Part shown: in pieces, positions 1-5,873 of the stretch
Layout of the letters: every line of letters begins with the position of its first letter
Numbering within the stretch: the first letter of the stretch is position 1
Assembly: GCA_002693165.1 (NCBI GenBank)
Contig: NZOP01000027.1
Span: forward strand, 54,583-62,316
Direction of reading: 5' to 3'
From: Nitrososphaerota archaeon
GTDB taxonomy: Archaea > Thermoproteota > Nitrososphaeria > Nitrososphaerales > UBA57
Length of the DNA stretch: 7,734 bases
Translations under genes and position numbers: made by a program
Notes under the pieces: generated by a model
What the model was told of the DNA's origin: nothing
Databases searched by the model: none
The model's input: the letters and a program-made list of their open reading frames with translations, nothing else

Positions 1-1
1 T

Positions 2-2605
2 GGTGTCTGGACCAGTGGTTCTGAATATTATAAAATTAATATATTGTCAGGACAAACTGTATCAATTAATTTAGATTTAATTTTTGGAACTGATGTTGAT
101 ATCTATCTTTATGATCCTGATAGTACAGACGATGAAAAATTTGAAGTCGCTTCTTCAACGATAATTGGTAACGGAGACGACGAAAATATTAAATTTACAG
201 CTTCAAAATCTGGTTTTCACTATCTTAAACTCACTGGTCAAAAATATTCAGGTTCTGGAGCATATGACTTGACAGTTTTTGTTACTCAATTTGATGTATT
301 ATTCTCAGATTGGGGTACTCAGATTAATCCTTTGGAAGTTGCTCCTGGAGATTTGGGTACAAATCTACAAATTGTCTTGCGAAATAGCGGTCCCTTTGAT
401 ATCAGCGATTTATCTATTGACTTGTCATTACCTGATACCTTAAGTAATCGTACTGGAGGAAATTCATTATATGCTATTTCTACTACCAATATGATTTCGA
501 GTTCCACTAATACATTCAATTTTCTAGTTAATGTTAATGAACAGACAGATATTGAAACAATTTACTTGCCTATGATTATAAATTATCAAGCTCCTGATAA
601 TATCAAAGGAATTGAAATTGAATCAACCATTTCAGTTCATATAACTGGAAGAAGTTTCATTAACTTTGAATCAAGTATTCAAGTTCTTTCACCAAAAGTT
701 TCCAATGATGTTGACTTGACAATAAAAAATGAAGGAACTGCTAGTACTGGTTCGATAGATCTATCTTTGACCATTCCTTCTCCACTCAATCTCTTGGGTT
801 CAGATAATAAATGGAAATTAACATCTTTACAACCTGGTGAGGAGATATCTATTACAACTTCTATTTTTGCGCCAAAAAGTTCTGCAGGCCAGTATTATCA
901 AATTATTGGAAACTTTGTCTATGATAATACGTTTGGCCAAACTATTTCCGAAACTCGTACCATTTCTCTTCGTGTTGATGATGAGCCAGCTCAACAATGT
1001 GATATAGAAGCGAATGAAATTTGGAATTCTGAAAAACAACAATGTGAGACAGTAAGTAGTGGAATAATTGTAGTAGAGACTTTCTGGGGTAGTCCAACAG
1101 AAAAAATTTCCGTCGAACCTGGAGATAATAGAGTAAAACTTAATGTTGTTATCCAAAATCGAGACGATGGTGCTATTAGTGGAATTCAAGGAAATCTTAT
1201 TCTTCGCGATCCCTTTGCTTCTTCTAATGGAGATGACTCTCTCTCAAGTTTCTTCGGTTCAACTGTATCTAGTGGAAGTACTTCTTCAGCAGATTTCCTT
1301 CTCAATATAGATAAAACTACTCATGTGGGAACATATGATCTAACTATTGAATTTTCTTATCTCGACAAGGATTCAATATTGAGATTTGAGACATTATTGT
1401 TTTCTGTTGACATCGATGGAAAAAGTAATCTAGAAACAACTATTTCTAACAATATTTTTACTAGTGGTACAAAAAATGAATTATCTTTTGCAATTGAAAA
1501 TCTAGGAACTGCTCCTGTTTATTCTGTTACTGTTTCTATTTCTTATGGTTCATCTTCTGGAATATTTTCTACATCTAACCAAGATAATAGTCGAAAAATA
1601 ACTCAGCTATTACCTAATGCTCGAATGTTGTTATCTTTTCCTACATATGTTTCACCAACTGCTTCACAAGGATTATATCCAATTTCTTTCATTGTAGAAT
1701 ATCGTGATATTAATGGAATACAGAAAACTGAATCACAAGAATTCGGTATCCTTGTTAAAGATTGGTCATCTCCCTTTTCTATAACTGTCCCTGATAACAT
1801 TCTTTTAGCTGGTCGTGTTACTTCTCCTTCTATTGATATTAAAAATACTGGAGATAATTCTATTCATGATATGAAAATAGAACTTCAATTCCCTACACTT
1901 CAATCTGCTTTTCCTATATTTCTAAATTCTGGTAATGCTATATGGGAATATTCAAGGTTGAATTCTGGAGAATCACTTCTTCTTGATCCAGAAATTTTTT
2001 CCGCATTAAGTTCATCAGATACATCATTTGTTGTACAAATCCAAATATCGTATCTTGACGAACATGGATTCCCTCATACAGAAGTTAGAGCTGTCGGTTT
2101 TACCGTTCGTGGAATGATTGACTTGACATATAATTCTATAGAATTCAGTTTACCGGTTATTCCAGCAGGAGCAAATGCAACTATAGTTGGTAATTTGTTA
2201 AATCAAGGAAATGACGATGCTAAGTTTCTTACTATCTCTATAATGAACAGTGATGATGTAATTGTAAATTCAGAAAGCTCGCAATATATTGCTGAAATCG
2301 ATGAAGATGGGTTGATACCTTTTAGTTTAAAATTTGCAATTGACGATTCATCGAACGACGGATTTACATCTATTACTCTTGTTATTAATTATGAAGATAC
2401 TTATGGCAACAAATATTCTACACTTGAAACTTTTACTTTTGAAATTGGCGGAAATCTTGATGATTTACAACCAATTATTCTTGAAGAACCTTCAGGACCT
2501 GTTGATCTCTTAACTTCTCCCTATGCAATAGTTGGTGTTGGAACATTTGTTATATTGTTAACAATTATTTTCCTCCGACGTCGTGGAAATGACAAACCAT
2601 TTTAG
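2..2605 (+). CDS. Large membrane-anchored surface protein with PPC-like and COG1361/CARDB-like domains (5' partial)
   Basis: The frame is open to the left edge, so the true start and any signal peptide lie outside. A TTG at 44 falls inside a conserved domain and is not the start. 867 residues are visible, numbered here from base 2. Residues 1-96 resemble a pre-peptidase C-terminal (PPC) domain: a YYKINILSGQ strand, DVDIYLYDP, then a G-x-Y-x-L-T-V ending. About six beta-sandwich domains of COG1361/CARDB/NEW3 type follow, at roughly 98-214, 217-326, 355-469, 473-586, 588-701 and 705-815, marked by N-x-G turns and I-x-Y strands. The only two cysteines (333, 348) sit in the linker between domains 2 and 3. 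Residues about 838-858 form one hydrophobic helix followed by RRR and a short tail, so the bulk should be outside the cell and the C-terminus inside. Many N-x-S/T sites are possible glycosylation sites. The stop is TAG, and an ABC ATPase follows 9 bases later, probably in the same operon. Likely roles are an extracytoplasmic partner of that transporter or a cell-envelope protein; the exact function is unknown. No catalytic motif was seen. Confidence 0.85.
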   Translation, partial: GVWTSGSEYYKINILSGQTVSINLDLIFGTDVDIYLYDPDSTDDEKFEVASSTIIGNGDDENIKFTASKSGFHYLKLTGQKYSGSGAYDLTVFVTQFDVLFSDWGTQINPLEVAPGDLGTNLQIVLRNSGPFDISDLSIDLSLPDTLSNRTGGNSLYAISTTNMISSSTNTFNFLVNVNEQTDIETIYLPMIINYQAPDNIKGIEIESTISVHITGRSFINFESSIQVLSPKVSNDVDLTIKNEGTASTGSIDLSLTIPSPLNLLGSDNKWKLTSLQPGEEISITTSIFAPKSSAGQYYQIIGNFVYDNTFGQTISETRTISLRVDDEPAQQCDIEANEIWNSEKQQCETVSSGIIVVETFWGSPTEKISVEPGDNRVKLNVVIQNRDDGAISGIQGNLILRDPFASSNGDDSLSSFFGSTVSSGSTSSADFLLNIDKTTHVGTYDLTIEFSYLDKDSILRFETLLFSVDIDGKSNLETTISNNIFTSGTKNELSFAIENLGTAPVYSVTVSISYGSSSGIFSTSNQDNSRKITQLLPNARMLLSFPTYVSPTASQGLYPISFIVEYRDINGIQKTESQEFGILVKDWSSPFSITVPDNILLAGRVTSPSIDIKNTGDNSIHDMKIELQFPTLQSAFPIFLNSGNAIWEYSRLNSGESLLLDPEIFSALSSSDTSFVVQIQISYLDEHGFPHTEVRAVGFTVRGMIDLTYNSIEFSLPVIPAGANATIVGNLLNQGNDDAKFLTISIMNSDDVIVNSESSQYIAEIDEDGLIPFSLKFAIDDSSNDGFTSITLVINYEDTYGNKYSTLETFTFEIGGNLDDLQPIILEEPSGPVDLLTSPYAIVGVGTFVILLTIIFLRRRGNDKPF

Positions 2606-2607
2606 GT
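2604..2607 (+). promoter_or_regulatory. Possible short Shine-Dalgarno site for the ABC ATPase gene
   Basis: AGGT overlaps the TAG stop of the surface-protein gene and lies 7 bases before the TTG start at 2615. It pairs with the ACCU part of the archaeal 16S rRNA tail. The match is only four bases, so support is weak. It does agree with translation of the ATPase as the second gene of one transcript. Confidence 0.4.
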
Positions 2608-2614
2608 AGATACC

Positions 2615-3325
2615 TTGACTTCGCATATATTATACACTGAATTACTTAGCAAAATCTATCGCGGTGATGGTCTTGATACTATTGCACTGGACGCAGTTGA
2701 CATTAAAATTGATAAAGGAGAATTTATTGCAATTATGGGGCCTTCTGGAAGTGGGAAATCCACTCTGCTAAATTTAATTGGCGCATTAGATTCACCTACT
2801 TCGGGTAAAATTTTTCTTGATGGAATAGAAACTACTGCTCTTAATTCTGCAGGTCTTGCTTTATTACGCAATAAAAAAATTGGGTTTATTTTTCAATCAT
2901 TTAATTTAATTTCACGTTTTACTGCACTCGTTAATGTTGAATTACCTTTATCTATTCTTGGAATCTCGGTTAAGGCAAGAAAAAAACGCGCATATGAAAT
3001 GCTTAAGCTTGTTGGTTTAGACGATCGATGGAACCATACTCCAAATCAACTTAGTGGTGGTCAGCAACAACGTGTGGCCATTGCTCGTGCATTATCTGTC
3101 GATCCACCTATTATCCTTGGAGACGAACCTACAGGTAATCTTGATTCTACAACTTCTGGTATTATTATTAACTTATTATCAGAGTTGAACCAAAAAACTG
3201 GGAAGACTATAATATTGATTACTCATGATCCTGACGTTGCTATGAAGGCATCGAGAGTTATTACAGTAAAAGATGGTAAAATAGAAGACGATAATTACGA
3301 TATAAAAACGAAAAAAACTATATAA
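2615..3325 (+). CDS. ABC transporter ATP-binding protein, LolD/MacB family (COG1136)
   Basis: This is a 236-residue nucleotide-binding subunit with every core motif intact: Walker A GPSGSGKS (42-49), Q-loop Gln94, signature LSGGQQQR (146-153), Walker B IILGDEP with Asp170 and Glu171, D-loop LDS (176-178), and switch His204. The order, length and sequence around the signature fit the LolD/MacB/FtsE-like group. Those ATPases usually power FtsX-type permeases in mechanotransmission, lipoprotein or peptide export rather than classic import. It should act on the inner face of the membrane as a dimer bound to a permease. No permease gene is visible; the 5' neighbour is a membrane-anchored surface protein separated by 9 bases. 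The start is TTG. The preceding stop TAG is in the same frame and only GTA, GAT and ACC lie between, so TTG is the first usable start. The substrate is unknown. The short charged tail after residue 220 has no recognised domain. Confidence 0.93.
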   Translation: MTSHILYTELLSKIYRGDGLDTIALDAVDIKIDKGEFIAIMGPSGSGKSTLLNLIGALDSPTSGKIFLDGIETTALNSAGLALLRNKKIGFIFQSFNLISRFTALVNVELPLSILGISVKARKKRAYEMLKLVGLDDRWNHTPNQLSGGQQQRVAIARALSVDPPIILGDEPTGNLDSTTSGIIINLLSELNQKTGKTIILITHDPDVAMKASRVITVKDGKIEDDNYDIKTKKTI

Positions 3326-3354
3326 TTACTTCAAACAATAAATAATTAAATATT

Positions 3355-3360
3355 CATATA
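3355..3360 (+). promoter_or_regulatory. Putative archaeal TATA box for the antiporter gene
   Basis: CATATA lies 26-31 bases before the TTG start at 3386, preceded by an A/T-rich stretch that could include a BRE. This is the spacing expected if transcription begins at or very near the start codon. No Shine-Dalgarno-like sequence precedes the TTG, which fits a leaderless message. AT richness makes chance matches common, so this is suggestive only. Confidence 0.45.
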
Positions 3361-3385
3361 GGTTTTCTTATTTAGATAGCATAAT

Positions 3386-4648
3386 TTGTCCACTTTTAAT
3401 CCTATTACAACAATTCTTGCAATTAGCTTACTGATTGTCTCTGCAAAAATTTTTTCTTTAATTTTTAGACGTTTGAAACTTCCTGAAGTAATTGGAGAAA
3501 TTATTGCTGGCATAATTTTTGGACCATTTGCAATAGGAGGTCTAATTTTCTTGGCGGGAGAACCTCTATTTAATGGGCCTGTTAGTGAAAATCCTGTCCT
3601 TGAAACGTTTTTTGAAATTGGAGGTATGATTATTTTATTTAGCGCAGGACTTGAATTTACATTTAAACAATTTCGAAAAGCTGGATTTCCTGCATTTGTA
3701 ATTGGTACTGCAGGAGTTGTCGTGCCTTTTGTTCTTGGATACTATGGTAGTTTATATGTTGGTTTTGAATTTATTGAATCTATTGTTATTGGTGCTGCTT
3801 TAACTGCTACAAGTATTGCAATTACTATAAGAACTCTTGAGGAACTTGGTCAATTAAAAAATGTTGAATCTGAAATTATGGTTTACGCTGCTGTAGTTGA
3901 TGATGTTTTAGGTCTTACTGTTCTTGGTGTTGTTCTTGCAATTGGAAATACTGGAATAATTCCCGATATATCTACCATAGCTACAACTACTCTGTTGACT
4001 CTTTCATTATGGATTGCTTTGTTACTTGGTTCTGTTTATTTCTTGCCGAAATTTTTGGATATAGTTGGTTCCCGTGTTCATCCGCTTAAATTAACTGACG
4101 ATTCAGAAAAACACCCTAACGTGCCTTCAACATTGGAGACTCTATCGATATTCATTATTCTTGTTTGGGGTGCACTTGCATATTATATGGGTTTGTCACC
4201 AATTGTTGGAACATTTGCTGCAGGTATGGCAATTGCTGGTTCACGGTTTAAACATCAGATTGAAATATTTACTAATCACATTAGAATTATTTTTGCCCCA
4301 ATCTTCTTCGCTTTTATTGGTGCTCAGATTAATCTTGCAGAAATATTTCGTATCGAAGTTTTTGCTTTGACATTAATTCTTGTGCTAGCTTTACTTAGTA
4401 AATTTATTGGTTGTGGACTTCCTGCATTTGTATTCCTCCGTAATAGGGTACAAGCACAAAGAATAGGTATTGGTATGGCATCACGTGGTGAAGTTGGAGT
4501 GGTTGTTGCAGGAATTGGTTATTCTGCCGGACTGATTGATAGTTATGCTTATGTTGTTTTGATGACAGTAATTATGATTAGTACTATTATTAGTCCTATT
4601 CTCTTGAGATTTTCTTATAACGACCGGAAAATCAAAAGCACTTTATAA
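3386..4648 (+). CDS. Cation/proton antiporter, CPA2 family (KefB/NapA-like)
   Basis: This 420-residue, highly hydrophobic protein has about 12-13 predicted membrane segments. It should exchange H+ for Na+ (or K+) across the cytoplasmic membrane and so control pH and ion balance. Visible family features: an N-terminal LPEVIGEIIAGIIFGP helix (32-47), an ATSIAIT unwound-helix motif (141-147), the adjacent ion-binding aspartates Asp172 and Asp173 in VVDDVLGL, the FAPIFFAFIGAQ segment (303-314), Lys339, and GMASRGEVG (363-371). A DD pair together with a lysine like the NapA one is typical of electrogenic Na+/H+ exchangers. The protein stops after the transport domain, with no TrkA-N/RCK regulatory domain as in full KefB/KefC. 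The start is TTG at 3386. An in-frame TAG lies only two codons upstream, so no earlier start is possible. It is flanked by its own TATA-like element and a T-rich tract and is probably a single-gene transcript. The family call is firm; the transported ion is inferred. Confidence 0.9.
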   Translation: MSTFNPITTILAISLLIVSAKIFSLIFRRLKLPEVIGEIIAGIIFGPFAIGGLIFLAGEPLFNGPVSENPVLETFFEIGGMIILFSAGLEFTFKQFRKAGFPAFVIGTAGVVVPFVLGYYGSLYVGFEFIESIVIGAALTATSIAITIRTLEELGQLKNVESEIMVYAAVVDDVLGLTVLGVVLAIGNTGIIPDISTIATTTLLTLSLWIALLLGSVYFLPKFLDIVGSRVHPLKLTDDSEKHPNVPSTLETLSIFIILVWGALAYYMGLSPIVGTFAAGMAIAGSRFKHQIEIFTNHIRIIFAPIFFAFIGAQINLAEIFRIEVFALTLILVLALLSKFIGCGLPAFVFLRNRVQAQRIGIGMASRGEVGVVVAGIGYSAGLIDSYAYVVLMTVIMISTIISPILLRFSYNDRKIKSTL

Positions 4649-4654
4649 TAACTG

Positions 4655-4668
4655 ATTTTTATTATTTT
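4655..4668 (+). terminator. T-rich archaeal-type terminator candidate
   Basis: A run of T residues broken by a few A residues (TTTTT then ATTATTTT) begins 7 bases after the antiporter stop codon. Archaeal RNA polymerase commonly terminates at such oligo-T tracts without a hairpin. No strong stem-loop precedes it. The high AT background lowers certainty. Confidence 0.45.
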
Positions 4669-4716
4669 CCACTCTGGATTTATAATACACTTGCGTGTTG
4701 TTAATTTTTAAAATTC

Positions 4717-4722
4717 TTATAT
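4717..4722 (+). promoter_or_regulatory. Putative archaeal TATA box for the carAB operon
   Basis: TTATAT occupies positions -29 to -24 relative to the carA ATG at 4746, with an A-rich stretch just upstream that could act as a BRE. If transcription starts the usual ~26 bases downstream, the carA message would begin at the ATG and be leaderless. That agrees with the absence of any GGTGA-like site before the ATG. No operator or attenuator was recognised in the 97-base gap before carA. Confidence 0.5.
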
Positions 4723-4745
4723 TGTCGCTATGAATCTAATTATTA

Positions 4746-5873
4746 ATGAATAGTTCTATGGGATCTGACGCAGTACTTCTATTAGAAGATGGTTCTAAGT
4801 ATTTTGGTCGGGGTTTTGGCAAACCTTCTACTGTTGTTGGCGAAGTAGTCTTTAATACTGGAATGGTTGGATATACTGAATCCTTAACTGATCCATCTTA
4901 TGGAGGGCAATTATTGTCTTTCACTTATCCGTTGATTGGTAATTACGGAGTTCCTGATTATTCTAATCTCGATGAGTTCTCTCTTCCTGCTCATTTTGAA
5001 TCCACAAAAATTCAAACTAATGGTGTTATTATAAATGAACTCTGTGAATCTCCTAATCATTGGAGTTCTACACGAACATTTGACGAATGGCTAAAATCAG
5101 AAGACATAACAGGAATTTGCAATATTGATACTAGAAGCCTTACTATTAAAATAAGAGAATCCGGCGTTATGATGGGTGTTATTAGTTATGAACAAAATGC
5201 TGTCGATCCTGATTCTATTCTGAGTAAAGCCAAATCTTATGAAACATTTGAATTTTTCAAGTATGTTAGTACTAAATCACCTAAAGTCTATGGTGATCAT
5301 AAAGAGAATGTCGTAATATTAGATTTTGGGGTAAAGAACGGAATTATTAGGAATGTATTGAAACGAAATTATTCAACTATAGTGGTTCCATATAATTACA
5401 GCTTTGAACAAATCATGGAATACAACCCTAAAGGAATAATTGTTAGTAATGGCCCCGGAGATCCACAACGTTGCACCGAATATCTTGATACCATCAATAA
5501 AATTTGTAATTCATCCATTCCAACTTTGGGGATATGTTTAGGTCATCAATTAATTTCACTAGCACTTGGTGCATCAACTTATAAATTACAATATGGACAT
5601 CGCGGTCAAAATAAATCTTGTCGCGATCTAATTAGTGGAAGAAGTTATGTTACTAGTCAAAATCACGGATATGCTGTCGATTCAACTTCTTTATCAAATA
5701 CAGAATTACAACCTTGGTTTGTTAATCTTGACGATAATTCTCTAGAAGGTGTTAAACATAAAAATAATTCTTGCATTGCAGTACAATTTCATCCAGAAGC
5801 ACACCCTGGTCCTTATGACACTTCTTATGTCTTTGATGTTTTCTTTGATATGATTGACGGTGATTTAACTTGA
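4746..5873 (+). CDS. carA: Carbamoyl-phosphate synthase small chain (glutaminase subunit)
   Basis: This 375-residue protein hydrolyses glutamine and passes ammonia to CarB for carbamoyl phosphate synthesis in the cytoplasm, feeding pyrimidine and arginine pathways. The N-terminal CPSase small-chain domain (about 8-140) shows GEVVFNTGMVGYTES (32-46), DPSYGGQ and IDTRSLT. The class I glutamine amidotransferase domain (about 188-370) shows LDFGVKNGIIRNVL, VSNGPGDP (233-240), the nucleophile elbow GICLGHQ with Cys264, TSQNHGYAVD, and FHPEAHPGP with His349 and Glu351. The catalytic triad is therefore complete, and the length is close to the ~380 residues usual for the family. ATG at 4746 is chosen for its position relative to the TATA-like element. 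A second ATG at 4758 (residue 5) would give a nearly identical protein and cannot be excluded. The stop TGA overlaps the carB start by four bases, so the subunits are probably translationally coupled and made together. Confidence 0.97.
   Translation: MNSSMGSDAVLLLEDGSKYFGRGFGKPSTVVGEVVFNTGMVGYTESLTDPSYGGQLLSFTYPLIGNYGVPDYSNLDEFSLPAHFESTKIQTNGVIINELCESPNHWSSTRTFDEWLKSEDITGICNIDTRSLTIKIRESGVMMGVISYEQNAVDPDSILSKAKSYETFEFFKYVSTKSPKVYGDHKENVVILDFGVKNGIIRNVLKRNYSTIVVPYNYSFEQIMEYNPKGIIVSNGPGDPQRCTEYLDTINKICNSSIPTLGICLGHQLISLALGASTYKLQYGHRGQNKSCRDLISGRSYVTSQNHGYAVDSTSLSNTELQPWFVNLDDNSLEGVKHKNNSCIAVQFHPEAHPGPYDTSYVFDVFFDMIDGDLT
5859..5864 (+). promoter_or_regulatory. Shine-Dalgarno site for carB inside the end of carA
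   Basis: GGTGAT is a full six-base complement to the AUCACC at the 3' end of archaeal 16S rRNA. It ends 5 bases before the carB TTG start at 5870 and lies within the last codons of carA. It decides the TTG start and supports translation of carB by re-initiation or internal entry on a carAB transcript. Confidence 0.75.

Noticed and set aside
44..46. TTG at 44 as the start of the surface-protein gene
   Set aside because: The frame is open from base 2, and the residues before it (YYKINI) form the expected first strand of the PPC-like domain. The gene runs off the left edge.
319..519. Short minus-strand open frame opposite the first beta-sandwich domain of the surface protein
   Set aside because: It is antisense to conserved coding sequence with no domain-like features, and is best explained as a chance frame.
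827..1189. 120-codon open frame on the minus strand inside the surface-protein gene
   Set aside because: It lies wholly within a well-supported gene on the other strand, has a low-complexity composition without a recognisable domain, and has no separate promoter or ribosome site.
1603..1800. Short minus-strand open frame opposite the surface-protein gene
   Set aside because: It is antisense shadow of a supported gene, with no independent signals.
2656..2871. Minus-strand open frame opposite the Walker A region of the ABC ATPase
   Set aside because: ABC ATPase genes often produce such antisense frames because of their conserved Gly/Ser-rich codons. The plus-strand protein has all motifs intact.
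3326..3385. Possible terminator of the ABC ATPase gene in the 60-base gap (ggttttcttattt at 3361-3373)
   Set aside because: The T run is interrupted and lies downstream of the TATA-like element for the antiporter, so it cannot be told apart from the AT-rich background. Read-through into the antiporter remains possible.
4161..4370. 69-codon plus-strand frame inside the antiporter gene in another phase
   Set aside because: It is a Leu-rich alternate-frame reading of membrane-segment codons, with no start signal and full overlap with the real gene.
4687..4698. Small inverted repeat ACAC-TTGC-GTGT upstream of carA, as a possible operator or hairpin
   Set aside because: The stem is only four base pairs and does not extend. 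Such short palindromes are common by chance and there is no second copy nearby.
4730..4753. Seven-codon ATG upstream frame overlapping the carA start, as a possible leader peptide or attenuator
   Set aside because: The TATA-like element at 4717-4722 predicts transcription starting near 4746, after this ATG. The peptide has no run of Arg or other regulatory codons, and no terminator hairpin follows.
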